A DNA stretch of 64,000 nucleotides from Colimorpha sp045222295. Its GTDB lineage: Bacteria; Bacteroidota; Bacteroidia; Bacteroidales; P3. Made by a program: the position numbers and the translations under genes. The DNA is taken from assembly GCA_045222295.1 (NCBI GenBank), contig JBGUXP010000021.1, positions 1-64,000 of the forward strand, written 5' to 3'. The notes under the pieces are model-generated. The model made no database searches. It saw only the letters and a list, made by a program, of their open reading frames with translations, and was not told the origin of the DNA. Positions 15,683 to 24,288 of the stretch are shown here, piece after piece. How positions within the stretch are numbered: the first letter of the stretch is position 1; the number at the start of each line of letters is the position of its first letter.

Positions 15683-17518
15683 ATGCAAAACATTCGTAAT
15701 GTTGCAATTATAGCTCACGTCGACCATGGAAAGACCACCTTGGTCGACCGCATGCTCTATCAGGCCAAACTGTTTCGCGACAATCAAGAGACCGGCGAAC
15801 TCATCCTCGACAACAACGACCTCGAGCGCGAGCGAGGCATCACCATCCTCTCCAAGAACGTCAGCGTACGCTATAAGGGCTATAAAATCAACATTATCGA
15901 CACTCCGGGTCACAGCGACTTCGGTGGCGAAGTGGAGCGCGTGCTCAACATGGCCGACGGCGTGCTGCTGGTGGTCGACGCCTTCGAAGGCCCGATGCCG
16001 CAGACGCGCTTCGTGCTGCAGAAAGCCATCGAACTGGGTCTGAAGCCCATCGTGGTTGTCAACAAGGTCGACAAGCCCAATTGCGACCCCGAGTTGACGC
16101 AGGAGGCCGTCTTCGACCTGATGTTCAACCTTGGCGCCAGCAACGATCAGTTGGAGTTCCCCACCGCCTATGGCAGCGCCAAGCAGGGCTGGATGGGCGA
16201 GGACTACAACACCCCCACCGAGGACATCAGCTACCTGATGGACCTCATCATCAAGTACATCCCCGAGCCCAAGACCGACGAGGGCAACACGCAGATGATG
16301 ATTTCCTCGCTCGACTATTCGAGCTACCTCGGCCGCATCGCCGTGGGACGTCTGCATCGCGGCACCCTGCAGGCCGGTCAGGCCGTCGCCCTCGCCAAGC
16401 GCGACGGTACGATGATTAAGACCAAAATCAAAGAGCTCTATACCTTCGAAGGTCTTGGCAAGGAGCGTATCAAGACGCCTGTGGAGGCTGGCGAGATTTG
16501 CGCCGTGCTCATGGAGCTCGACAAGAATGTGGCCTTCGAGATTGGCGACACCATTTGCGATATTGAAAAACCCGAGGCACTGCCTCCCATCAAGGTTGAC
16601 GAGCCCACGATGAGCATGCTCTTCACCATCAACACCTCGCCCTTCTTCGGCAAGGAAGGCAAGTACGTCACCAGCCGCCATCTGCGCGACCGCCTCTATG
16701 CCGAGCTGGAGAAGAACCTGGCCATGCGCATCGAGGAAACAGGTTCGCCCGACCAGCTGCTCGTCTACGGCCGCGGCATTATGCACCTCTCGGTGCTCAT
16801 CGAGACCATGCGCCGTGAAGGCTACGAGCTGCAGGTGGGACAGCCCAAGGTCATCATTCGCGAGATCGACGGACAGAAGTGCGAGCCTATTGAGCAGCTC
16901 ACCGTGCTGGTGCCCGAGGAGTTCAGCTCGAAGGTTATCGACGTGGTCACTCGCCGCAAAGGCGAGGTGGGCACCATCGACACCAAAGGCGACCGTGTGC
17001 AGCTCGACTTCACCATCCCCTCACGCGGCATCATCGGCCTGCGCAACACGCTGCTCACCGCCACCAACGGTGAGGCCATCATCGCCCACCGTTTCCTCGA
17101 GTTCCAGCCTTGGAAGGGCGACATGGACGACCACAAATACGGTGCCCTCATCGCCAAGGAGACCGGCGAGGCCACTGCCTACAGCATCAGCAAGCTGCAG
17201 GACCGCGGTCCCTTCTTCATCGAGCCTGGCGACATGGTGTATGCCGGCGAGGTCATCGGTGAAAGCCTGCGTCCGGGTAACGACATCGTCATCAACGTCG
17301 TCACCGCCAAGAACCTCACCAATATGCGCTCGAAGAGTGCCGACGACAAGAGCACCACGGCTCCCGCCATCAAGATGAGCCTCGAGGAGGCCATGGAGTA
17401 TATCCGCGAGGACGAATACCTCGAGATTACCCCCTCCAACCTCCGCATCCGCAAAATCATCCTCGACGAGATTGAGCGCAAACGCGCCCGCATTGCCGCC
17501 GGCTACAAAGATGAGTAA
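15683..17518 (+). CDS. typA: Translational GTPase BipA/TypA
   Basis: 611 residues, normal length. GTPase motifs: AHVDHGKTTLVDRML (G1), DTPGHSDFGGEV (G3), NKVDKPNC (G4). The EF-G-like domains and the BipA-specific C-terminal region (GIIGLRNTLLTATNGEAI, SAFERILV-type switch seen as LTNMRSKSADDKS) follow. Start chosen at MQNIRNVAIIAHVDHG; the frame is open 84 bp further upstream but that would begin before the promoter. It acts on the ribosome, in 50S assembly and stress adaptation in other bacteria. Single gene between a terminator and the convergent macro-like gene. Confidence 0.96.
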   Translation: MQNIRNVAIIAHVDHGKTTLVDRMLYQAKLFRDNQETGELILDNNDLERERGITILSKNVSVRYKGYKINIIDTPGHSDFGGEVERVLNMADGVLLVVDAFEGPMPQTRFVLQKAIELGLKPIVVVNKVDKPNCDPELTQEAVFDLMFNLGASNDQLEFPTAYGSAKQGWMGEDYNTPTEDISYLMDLIIKYIPEPKTDEGNTQMMISSLDYSSYLGRIAVGRLHRGTLQAGQAVALAKRDGTMIKTKIKELYTFEGLGKERIKTPVEAGEICAVLMELDKNVAFEIGDTICDIEKPEALPPIKVDEPTMSMLFTINTSPFFGKEGKYVTSRHLRDRLYAELEKNLAMRIEETGSPDQLLVYGRGIMHLSVLIETMRREGYELQVGQPKVIIREIDGQKCEPIEQLTVLVPEEFSSKVIDVVTRRKGEVGTIDTKGDRVQLDFTIPSRGIIGLRNTLLTATNGEAIIAHRFLEFQPWKGDMDDHKYGALIAKETGEATAYSISKLQDRGPFFIEPGDMVYAGEVIGESLRPGNDIVINVVTAKNLTNMRSKSADDKSTTAPAIKMSLEEAMEYIREDEYLEITPSNLRIRKIILDEIERKRARIAAGYKDE

Positions 17519-17519
17519 A

Positions 17520-17921
17520 TTATAAAAATTCCCAGAATACCTGGGGGAGAAAGACGTTTTCCTGCGAGGTGGCTTCTTTGAACAGAGGGGCCACCTCGTT
17601 GGGTGTGTAGCCGGCGATGCCGCAGCCCACGGCGGTGACGAGGAAAGTAAGCTCGGGATGCTGCTTGGCGCAGGCAATGAAGTTCTCCACGGCTTTCTTC
17701 AACGAGGCTTCGCCCTCCATGGTGGGAAGGGCATAGGTGCGCCCCGTCAAGCCTTCGCCGACACCCCATTGGGCACCGAAGGTTTTGTGGGCAAACCAGG
17801 CGGCACCACCACCATGAGCTCCTTGGATATTGCTTCCGAAGACAAATATCTCGTTTTCGCCAAGTTCGGCGATGCGGTCCGACGCCACGCGGCGGCCATC
17901 AATAATACTGGTGTTTTTCAT
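17520..17921 (-). CDS. Macro-domain-like protein (A1S_2505-like)
   Basis: 133 residues. IFVFGSNIQGAHGGGAAWFA, then a Gly-rich loop GVGEGLTGRTYALPT and FLVTAVGCGIAGYTPNEVAP, form a set of conserved blocks seen in a small widespread family annotated as phage non-structural/hypothetical. The Gly-rich loops and VGCGIAG strand recall the ADP-ribose-binding macro fold, but I infer this by pattern only. No signal or membrane segment; cytoplasmic. It ends 2 bp from the typA stop (convergent) and has its own promoter box at 17948-17955. Confidence 0.6.
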   Translation of the reverse strand: MKNTSIIDGRRVASDRIAELGENEIFVFGSNIQGAHGGGAAWFAHKTFGAQWGVGEGLTGRTYALPTMEGEASLKKAVENFIACAKQHPELTFLVTAVGCGIAGYTPNEVAPLFKEATSQENVFLPQVFWEFL

Positions 17922-17947
17922 ATTGATTAGTGTTTTAATTCCGACTG

Positions 17948-17955
17948 CAAAGATA
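17948..17955 (-). promoter_or_regulatory. -7 box for the macro-like gene
   Basis: Read on the minus strand, TATCTTTG followed by gcag, 27 bp before the start codon. No clear -33 box; the upstream DNA is a ggttaaa/ggttaga word repeat. Confidence 0.6.
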
Positions 17956-18008
17956 CGAAAAAAAGGTTAAAGGTTAGAGGTTAAAGGTTATTGTTTGGAA
18001 AAAATGTG

Positions 18009-18016
18009 TATTTTTG
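18009..18016 (+). promoter_or_regulatory. -7 box for the 18024 gene, giving a near-leaderless transcript
   Basis: TATTTTTG then gcag. Transcription should begin within a few bases of the candidate ATGs at 18024 and 18030. Confidence 0.55.
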
Positions 18017-18023
18017 CAGTGCT

Positions 18024-18554
18024 ATGGTGATGCACATCGACGATATTAAAGCATTGGCACAGAGGGCGCACCGTGATGAGTTGTTCCGTGATAGCCTCTT
18101 TGAGGAGATGCAGGGCGACGACCTCCGCGAGGCGAGGAATGCCGCTTGGGCGCTGACGCACTTGCCCAAGGAGGACAATATATATATAGATACGCGACGC
18201 GCGAGGCTGACGGATTTCGCCATCAGTACGTCTGATACCTCGTTGCGACGTCTCTCGCTGGTGCTGCTCGAAAGGCTGGAGTGGGGGAGAGACAATGTGC
18301 GCACAGACCTGCTGGACTTCTGTCTCGAGCACATGATAAGGGCAGACGAACCCTACGGAGTCAAAGCTCTCTGCATAAAACTGGCCTATCAGCAGTGCCG
18401 CCATTATCCTGAGTTGAAAGAGGAGTTGCGTCAGAGTCTCATGCTCATGGAACCCTCCGAACTTGGTGCCGGTGTAAAGCATACTCGCAAAAAAATACTC
18501 GACCAAATTAATCTCAATCAGAATGAAAAGAATAGGAAAGAAACAGGTCGATAA
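18024..18554 (+). CDS. Hypothetical all-helical (HEAT-like) protein
   Basis: 176 residues from ATG 18024 (ATG 18030 is equally possible). A longer frame opens at 17991 but would start upstream of the promoter. Helical throughout, with HEAT-like pairs (ARNAAWALTHLP, LRRLSLVLLERL, ALCIKLAYQQCRHYPELKEE). It precedes an AlkD-like HEAT-repeat gene by 40 bp and is probably transcribed with it. The last ~12 codons (LNQNEKNRKETGR) lie in the left arm of an inverted repeat (18520-18543 with 18555-18577), so the true C-terminus may have been remodelled by repeat DNA. Function unknown. Confidence 0.7.
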   Translation: MVMHIDDIKALAQRAHRDELFRDSLFEEMQGDDLREARNAAWALTHLPKEDNIYIDTRRARLTDFAISTSDTSLRRLSLVLLERLEWGRDNVRTDLLDFCLEHMIRADEPYGVKALCIKLAYQQCRHYPELKEELRQSLMLMEPSELGAGVKHTRKKILDQINLNQNEKNRKETGR

Positions 18555-18594
18555 TTTCTTTTTATTCTTTTCATTCTTATAGAAATAGAAGGAA

Positions 18595-19290
18595 ATGACT
18601 CTACAAGAAAAACTGTTCTCACTTAGGGATGAGAAATATGCGGCCTTCTCGGCGAAGTTGATACCCACCGTGGAGCCCGACCGTTTCATCGGAGTGCGCT
18701 CTCCTCAGCTCCGTGCACTTGCTAAAGAGTTGACCAAAGGCGATAGCGGTTCATCACTCATCACTCAACGTTCATCGTTCCTCAAAGAGTTGCCTCACCG
18801 TTATCATGAGGAGAATATGCTACATGCTTACCTGCTGTGCGAGGAAAAGAAATACGAGAATGTCGTCGAGGAAACGGAAATATTCCTGCCATACATTGAC
18901 AATTGGGCGGTGTGCGACTCTTTGGCTCCTCGTACCTTCAACCGACACAAAGCAGAACTTCTGCCGCATATCGAGCAATGGATGTCGGCGGAGCATGAGT
19001 ACACGGTGCGCTTCGGCATAGGGATGCTGATGCGACACTTCCTTGACGGTGATTTCCGTGCAAAATATCATATGAAGGTCGCCTCGGTGAGTAGGAGAGA
19101 GTACTATATCCAAATGATGCAGGCTTGGTATTTTGCCACTGCTCTCGCCAAACAATGGGATGCCACACTTCCCATCCTCGACACCTTGGAGGGGTGGGTG
19201 AGGGGCAAATCTATCCAAAAGGCACTCGAGAGCTACCGCGTCCCGGATGCCCATAAGTCAATTTTGAGAGAAATGAAAAATCGCCGCTGA
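18595..19290 (+). CDS. DNA alkylation repair (AlkD-like) HEAT-repeat protein
   Basis: 231 residues, typical for AlkD-like proteins. Diagnostic pieces: FIGVRSPQLRALAKEL, FLPYIDNWAVCDSLA (the DNWAxCD block of this family), VRFGIGMLMRHFLD and YYIQMMQAWYFATALA. AlkD proteins are DNA glycosylases for bulky or charged N3/N7-alkyl bases; many paralogues are uncharacterised. Residues ~51-61 (GSSLITQRSSF) are encoded by tcatcactcatcact word repeats and interrupt the usual short linker, so this looks like an in-frame low-complexity insertion. Its stop codon lies inside the terminator stem. Confidence 0.85.
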   Translation: MTLQEKLFSLRDEKYAAFSAKLIPTVEPDRFIGVRSPQLRALAKELTKGDSGSSLITQRSSFLKELPHRYHEENMLHAYLLCEEKKYENVVEETEIFLPYIDNWAVCDSLAPRTFNRHKAELLPHIEQWMSAEHEYTVRFGIGMLMRHFLDGDFRAKYHMKVASVSRREYYIQMMQAWYFATALAKQWDATLPILDTLEGWVRGKSIQKALESYRVPDAHKSILREMKNRR

Positions 19291-19303
19291 GCGATTTTTT
19301 TTG
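19277..19303 (+). terminator. Terminator overlapping the alkD-like stop codon
   Basis: aaaatcgc (19277-19284) pairs with gcgatttt (19291-19298), then tttt. The TGA at 19288-19290 sits in the loop. Confidence 0.8.
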
Positions 19304-19764
19304 TATTCTAGAGCGCCAACTAGTCATGGGCTGAGATATGCGCTTAGAATCGATTTTTCTGTATTCACATTTGTAACTATTCTACAATCTATATTAATAT
19401 ATACAGTTGTAAATTATGCATAAGATTTACATTGTTACAATTGTAAAAATAAAACATCTGTAGATTTTGTTAAATTCATTAACATTAATATTTTATATAA
19501 TAATTATTAATTAATATTCAATAGATTATATCTGTCTATTAAAGCGGTAGAATATGTTATTTGTACCAGCAATGATATGCTTTATGATAATGGAAACAAA
19601 ATTTAAATCATTCTATATATTAAGTGTTTATAATATTCTATATAAACTACTAGTTTATTAATTGTAAAATATTACAATTGTAATAACGTAAAATATATTT
19701 GCATAGGTTGGAAAATGTATGTACATTTGTAATCCGAAATAACAATAATTACATTTGTAAGATT
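19304..19764. promoter_or_regulatory. AT-rich operator region with repeated TTGTAA half-sites
   Basis: No gene. Perfect palindromes TTACAATTGTAA (19435-19446) and ATTACAATTGTAAT (19671-19684), plus ACATTTGTAA at 19367-19376, TACATTTGTAA at 19722-19732 and 19750-19760, and further single TTGTAA sites. The second palindrome falls in the spacer/-33 region of the repressor promoter (TATATTTG at 19694-19701); two more sites lie between promoter and ATG, suiting autorepression by the XRE protein. Confidence 0.7.
19694..19701 (+). promoter_or_regulatory. -7 box of XRE regulator promoter
   Basis: TATATTTG followed by gcat, 63 bp before the ATG at 19765, flanked by TTGTAA operators. Confidence 0.6.
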
Positions 19765-20283
19765 ATGATAAACAGGATAAATCTGATTCTACGGGCTAAA
19801 AATATCACTGCAAAACAATTTGCGGAAGAAATCGGAATTCAGCCTTCCGGAATGTCGCATATTTTGAGCGGACGGAACAATCCGAGTTTGGAGTTTGTGA
19901 ACAAAGTCATCCGCCGTTATCCTGAGATTGATGCCAATTGGTTGCTCCTCGGCAAGGGTGAGATGTATGCCTCCGGAGATGCGATGAATGCTGGAGTGAT
20001 TCCTGCTGTAGAACCTGCCCAGGAGCCTAATCTTTTTTCTATGACAGAACCTATTCCGCAACTGGACCCTGTCCCCCTCACCATGGCTGCCTCCATTTCT
20101 GAGCCAGAACCATCGTCTGAGTCAGAATCCGAACAGATGCCATTCCCCGATGCTATACCCACCCCAGCTCCTATGGTGGAGAAAAAAGAAGAACCTGCGC
20201 CCATTGTTGATAACGGACGCAGGCTTGTAAAGATTCTTTTCTTCTATGATGACCGGACTTTCGAGGAGTACTTTCCTCATTAA
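19765..20283 (+). CDS. XRE-family transcriptional regulator
   Basis: 172 residues from ATG 19765; a longer frame from 19699 would start inside the promoter region. N-terminal helix-turn-helix: LRAKNITAKQFAEEIGIQPS then GMSHILSGRNNPSLEFVNKV, followed by IDANWLLLGKGEMY, a block common in phage-repressor-like Bacteroidota proteins. The middle (about residues 75-140) is Pro/Glu/Ser-rich and disordered, with EPxPQ-type repeats; a short C-terminal segment (RRLVKILFFYDDRTFEEYFPH) is conserved-looking. Upstream TTACAATTGTAA palindromes suggest autoregulation. It converges on nrdG with a 4-bp overlap. Confidence 0.85.
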   Translation: MINRINLILRAKNITAKQFAEEIGIQPSGMSHILSGRNNPSLEFVNKVIRRYPEIDANWLLLGKGEMYASGDAMNAGVIPAVEPAQEPNLFSMTEPIPQLDPVPLTMAASISEPEPSSESESEQMPFPDAIPTPAPMVEKKEEPAPIVDNGRRLVKILFFYDDRTFEEYFPH

Positions 20284-20783
20284 CTTTTATTCGGGTTTTT
20301 GTTGCGCCAGAAGAGTGGAGTGAGGTCCTGTAGGATATTGCCGGGCTCGGTATTGCGGCGGTGCTGCACAAGGTAAAGGCGCTGGTTTGTCTTGGGAGAC
20401 TTCAAGGGGCCGAGGTGCTGCAGGTATGGGCCCAATTTTACGTAGTCTAAGTTATTGAGGTCCACATCCTTGGAAAGTAGTGCGCGACCGCTGTACCAGG
20501 CGGTCTTGAGGCCTGGATGGCGCTGTTTGAGGCGTGAGGCGATGCCATTGATCTCAGCGGGATTGGCGTCGCCACCCATTAGGGCCACGCAACTCACTCC
20601 TGCCGGCTGGTGCTCCAGCATGCAATCGATGGCCTCGTCGGTCAGCGGTTCCCCGATATCGCCCCATAGCTGTGGAGAATGGCATCCCGGACAGCGGCAG
20701 GGACACCCTGAGAGGTTGACGGCCAGCGTCACCTCGTCGGGAATCTCCTGGAAGACAATATCTGTGTTGGTATATTTTAGCAT
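20280..20783 (-). CDS. nrdG: Anaerobic ribonucleoside-triphosphate reductase activating protein
   Basis: 167 residues, radical-SAM activase of class III ribonucleotide reductase. SGCPCRCPGCH holds the CxxxCxxC iron-sulfur cluster motif (Cys27, Cys31, Cys34). ALMGGDANP is the conserved glycine-rich SAM contact. It generates the glycyl radical on NrdD using SAM and a low-potential electron donor. Lies 80 bp downstream of nrdD on the same strand with no promoter between, so it should be in the same transcript and under the same riboswitch. Confidence 0.93.
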   Translation of the reverse strand: MLKYTNTDIVFQEIPDEVTLAVNLSGCPCRCPGCHSPQLWGDIGEPLTDEAIDCMLEHQPAGVSCVALMGGDANPAEINGIASRLKQRHPGLKTAWYSGRALLSKDVDLNNLDYVKLGPYLQHLGPLKSPKTNQRLYLVQHRRNTEPGNILQDLTPLFWRNKNPNKS

Positions 20784-20862
20784 TATTTGATTTCTGACTT
20801 TTGTTTTCTAATATCTAAGAGGCTTCGCGTTATACTTGTGACTTAGAATTTAGAAATTAGAA

Positions 20863-22956
20863 TTACATTTTGGCATAGTATCTGCGGGCTGCCTCCTGCT
20901 GGCGTGGTTTGCTGAAGTTGGAAACGCGGCGCAGGTAGCCGATGACGCGTGTCAGGTAATCCACATTGTGCGAATGGCACTTCGGACACTCTTTCAGGTA
21001 GCGCTTGTCGATATGGCCGCAGTCGTTGCAGATAGTATTGGGGATATTGAAGGTGAAGTAGTTGCATCCCTCTTTGGCGGCCACCTCGAGCAACTGGTAG
21101 TATTGTTGCTGAGTGAGGTGTTCCTCGAGGTTGCAATGGAGGGCGCTACCGCCGGTGAGGTGCTCGATATAGGGAGCACCGTGCAGGCGGAACTTGTCTA
21201 GCACGGTGAGTGATTGGTCCTCAACGATATAGAAGTAGCTATTGTAGCAGTCGCGTGGCACGAAGTATCCGTCCTCGCGGTCCCATTTGGCATGTTTCAC
21301 ACCCACGTTTTCGGCAGGAATCATCTCGCAGTTGAACATCACATCCTTGGTGCGGTATTCCTTGTTCTTCTTCTCTACGAGGCCGAGGACCGTCTGTACG
21401 AACTCGCGGTACTGCGGGTTGTCATTGATTGGGATGCCCATGAACTCGGCGGCCTCCACGAGACCGTTGACACCGATGGTAAGGTATTGGCGGGCGATAT
21501 TGATATATCCGGCATCGAAGAGCGGCAGCATGCCATGGGCCTGCAGCTCTTTGAGGTTCTCATTATAGGCCAGTTGCACTTTGTGACAGAGGTCGATGAT
21601 GTCGGTGAGGAATTCCTTGTAGTCCTTGCCGTTGTTGACGGCATACTGGATACAGCGGTTGAGGTTGATGGTGAGCACGCTCTTCGAGCCCGTACTGACG
21701 CCGCCGGCGCCCAGCGTGTAGCTGAAGCCGTTGTCGGTAATCTCGTTGCGCAGACGGCAGCAGCTGGAGAGGGAGTCAGCATTGTCGCTGATGTAGGTGA
21801 AGAAGGAATGGCCCTCGGCGTACATCTCGGCGGTGAAGTTGGCCATATCCTGATCCACGAAGTGGCCGTCCTTGTCGTACAACAGTGCCATCGTCTCCAC
21901 AGGGAAGGTCAACACGGCCTTGGTACGCTCAGCGTTAAACCATTTCATGAAGCGTTTCTGCAGCCAGCAGAGGCCGTCCCAGTCGGGTTCGCTGCCATCG
22001 GGGAAGCGGAACTCGCCAAAGAGGCTCTCGAAATAGGGCTTGTCGTAGTAGGCGATGTTCCAGAACACCGACTGGTAGTTGCGGGCACCCGTAGGTTGGT
22101 TCAGCGAGTAGGCAATCTGCTCGAAGCAGTCGGTGATGACCTTGTCCATCGTTTTCTGTCTGAGGCTGAGGTCCACCACACGGTCGGGCTCTTTCCAGTA
22201 GTCCTTGCCGTAGTCTTTCTGGATGAAGTAGTTGAGATACATCAGGAACTCAGGTGTGGCGCAGGCACCGCTCAGCATGGAGGAGACCATAAAGACCATG
22301 TTGATGAAGCCGCCGCAGAAGCTCTTGAGGTTGGTGGGAGCCGTCGAGTTGCCGCCGATGCTGGTGGTGCCACCCAGTAGCCAGGGATACATGGTGATGG
22401 AGGCACAATAGTTGGCCAGCGATGTCTCGTCGTTCTTGTAGATGAAGTGGTGGGTGAGGAGGTCGATATAGCGGTCGCTCATTTCCTTGCCGTACATCTG
22501 TTTGATACGGTCGGTGAGCAGACGGCGGTTCAGGCGGATGAAGCCGCTCTTAGGTAACTCGCCGATGAGGGTGGCGATGTTCTTGTTCTCCACATTGGCG
22601 TTGGCGTCGTATTTGGAGCCCGTGGCGGCATTGGCGGCGTCACAGTAGTCGGAGAGGAAGTGCAGCTTCTCCATCGTCTCGCGGTCCTCGGTGTGCTGCT
22701 GGCGGTAGAGGATGAAACTCTTGGCCACATTGTAGTAGCCTTCCTTCATCAACGCCACCTCCACCTGGTTCTGTATCTCCTCGACGGTGATGCCGTCGTG
22801 GATATCGATAAGGGAGAGTATTTTCGACAGCTTGCCCAGATCGATGGGCTCGTTCTGCGAGTTGAACGCCTTGATAATGGCATTCATTATCTTGTCGAGC
22901 GAGAAGCGTTCCTGTGTCCCGTCGCGTTTGGTGATGGTAAAGCTTTTGGTCTCCAT
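20863..22956 (-). CDS. nrdD: Anaerobic ribonucleoside-triphosphate reductase (class III)
   Basis: 697 residues. An N-terminal ATP-cone (FTITKRDGTQERFSLDKIM) provides allosteric control; the central region forms the 10-stranded barrel. Near the C-terminus are the zinc-site cysteines (CNDCGH ... CPKCHS) and the glycyl-radical segment RVIGYLRRVSNF, whose Gly carries the radical. It reduces ribonucleotides to deoxyribonucleotides without oxygen, usually with formate as reductant. Partner nrdG follows. The long leader contains a cobalamin-riboswitch-like RNA, which implies a B12-dependent class II enzyme elsewhere in the genome. Confidence 0.96.
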   Translation of the reverse strand: METKSFTITKRDGTQERFSLDKIMNAIIKAFNSQNEPIDLGKLSKILSLIDIHDGITVEEIQNQVEVALMKEGYYNVAKSFILYRQQHTEDRETMEKLHFLSDYCDAANAATGSKYDANANVENKNIATLIGELPKSGFIRLNRRLLTDRIKQMYGKEMSDRYIDLLTHHFIYKNDETSLANYCASITMYPWLLGGTTSIGGNSTAPTNLKSFCGGFINMVFMVSSMLSGACATPEFLMYLNYFIQKDYGKDYWKEPDRVVDLSLRQKTMDKVITDCFEQIAYSLNQPTGARNYQSVFWNIAYYDKPYFESLFGEFRFPDGSEPDWDGLCWLQKRFMKWFNAERTKAVLTFPVETMALLYDKDGHFVDQDMANFTAEMYAEGHSFFTYISDNADSLSSCCRLRNEITDNGFSYTLGAGGVSTGSKSVLTINLNRCIQYAVNNGKDYKEFLTDIIDLCHKVQLAYNENLKELQAHGMLPLFDAGYINIARQYLTIGVNGLVEAAEFMGIPINDNPQYREFVQTVLGLVEKKNKEYRTKDVMFNCEMIPAENVGVKHAKWDREDGYFVPRDCYNSYFYIVEDQSLTVLDKFRLHGAPYIEHLTGGSALHCNLEEHLTQQQYYQLLEVAAKEGCNYFTFNIPNTICNDCGHIDKRYLKECPKCHSHNVDYLTRVIGYLRRVSNFSKPRQQEAARRYYAKM

Positions 22957-23081
22957 AGTGGCTTGCTTATTATATATTATTCATTAAATATTATGCTCTG
23001 TTCACATGGTGCGCAAAAGGGGACCGAAAGCAGGGGTGGGGCAACGGCCGGCTTTTGACGCGAAAGCGGCATGTTTCGTTC

Positions 23082-23258
23082 TTTGTCCATGGCAGGTGTC
23101 TGGCTTAAAATAATGTAGGCTCAGCCGTCATTATTGTCACAGTTGTCGGCCGAGCCGACACCGTGTTCACAGTTGCGCGACAGCCCGCGAATCTCACGCG
23201 GTTCCCTCTTGGTGGACGTCTTTTTCGATACAAGATATAACATCCAACCATGGCAAAA
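23082..23258 (-). promoter_or_regulatory. Cobalamin riboswitch in the nrdD leader
   Basis: Read on the minus strand, the leader contains agagggaaccgcgtgagatt, then gcggg and ctgtcgcgcaactgtgaac (23166-23209), the conserved core of cobalamin aptamers, and agccagacacctgcc (23091-23105), the B12-box-like end. Distal strands ttttgccatgg (23248-23258) and ccatggacaaa (23082-23092) can pair as a closing stem. The element lies between the nrdD promoter and nrdD, 125 nt before the start codon. Hence B12 should turn nrdDG down, as known for B12-independent isozymes elsewhere. Confidence 0.8.
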
Positions 23259-23308
23259 TATTCATGTCAAGGTACTTGGCTCGGACTCACTATTCACTCC
23301 TCACGATG

Positions 23309-23339
23309 CAAAGATACGTCCATTCCTCCGTTCTGCAAA
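23309..23339 (-). promoter_or_regulatory. Promoter of nrdDG
   Basis: On the minus strand TTTG (23336-23339), 19-bp spacer, TATCTTTG (23309-23316). It gives a leader of about 345 nt that contains the riboswitch. Confidence 0.8.
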
Positions 23340-23413
23340 ATAATGTTATCAACAAAAAACCGTTGAAAACTATACGTGCTTCCAACTACCTGTAAACTAA
23401 TTACAAACGCCTT

Positions 23414-23463
23414 ACCAACACCTAACCAACTCCTACCACGGTAGGAGTTGGTAGGGTGTTGAT
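23414..23463. repeat. Long imperfect hairpin in nrdD/WG intergenic region
   Basis: Left arm 23414-23437 and right arm 23440-23463 pair at 21 of 24 positions around a 2-base loop (ccaactcctacc ac ggtaggagttgg is perfect). No T-run follows. Surroundings (23340-23550) hold no gene. Confidence 0.65.
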
Positions 23464-23553
23464 AGGGGGTTGTTAGGTACTTGGTTTGGTCCTTGTATGG
23501 GTTACCGGCCTATCGGGGATGAGATGTTTTTTTCTTTCGGTGGCAAAGTTTTA

Positions 23554-23583
23554 TTTGTGGATTGGATTTTTATTCGTATTTTG
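23554..23583 (+). promoter_or_regulatory. Degenerate promoter upstream of WG-repeat pseudogene
   Basis: TTTG (23554-23557), 19-bp spacer, TATTTTG (one T short of consensus). Probably the decayed promoter of the pseudogene. Confidence 0.4.
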
Positions 23584-23741
23584 CAGTCGCTCACAAGAGT
23601 GAAGTGTAAGCAGTAAGCAAGATATCTTTAGGCGTGAGATGAGCACATAATTTCATGCCTTTTCTATTTGTATGAAATAATGTTTCCGTTGGAGGTCCGG
23701 GGTGCAAAGGTTGTGCCCGACACGTAGCAGGGTATACGATT

Positions 23742-24233
23742 ATGGTAGGAAATAAAGTTGGCGAGGATGCCGTAATGGAGGAATATGGAGAAAGATTGTG
23801 GGTGTTTGAGGAAGATTGTCTTTATGGTTATGCTGACGACGACTTCAATATTGTCATAGATGCATAATTTGACTGGGCGGCTCCGTTCCATGAAGGTTTT
23901 GCCCAAGTTTTGATGAATGATGAAGGTCATTTCTTTATTGATAGAAACTAAAACAATGTTTTTGGTGCAGTGTTTACTGATAATGAGTATTTCTCCGAAG
24001 GATTGGCTGCAGTGGCTACGGGCGACTATGACGACACCGATGACGACCCGGATAACTGGACTTGTACGAATTGGGGATTTATCAATACCAAACTTCGTCT
24101 GCTTGGCCGGATGAAAACGGTGGAACAAGTGGAGAAACTGCGTCAAGTTATCTCCAACTATTATGCACAGAAGGCTACTGATGAGATGGATAAATTGTGG
24201 GATAATGGGCAGTCAAAAAGATTGCGGTTCTAA
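23742..24233 (+). pseudogene. WG-repeat protein pseudogene
   Basis: One reading frame of 164 codons with two internal TAA stops (after YADDDFNIVIDA and after GHFFIDRN). Pieces such as FDWAAPFHEGFAQVLMNDEG, EYFSEGLAAVATGDYDD and CTNWGFINTK are typical WG repeats, which form extracellular or ligand-binding solenoids. The frame is kept across both stops, so the gene decayed by point mutation. AT-rich compared with pheT. Confidence 0.75.
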
Positions 24234-24288
24234 AGTTACAGGCCTTTACCGTATTGTTAAAGGAAAGGCAATAAGTGCTATTTTTCTC

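Noticed and set aside
23742..24233. Stop-codon recoding in the WG-repeat frame
   Set aside because: TAA is used normally as stop by many neighbouring genes; decay of a pseudogene is the simpler reading.
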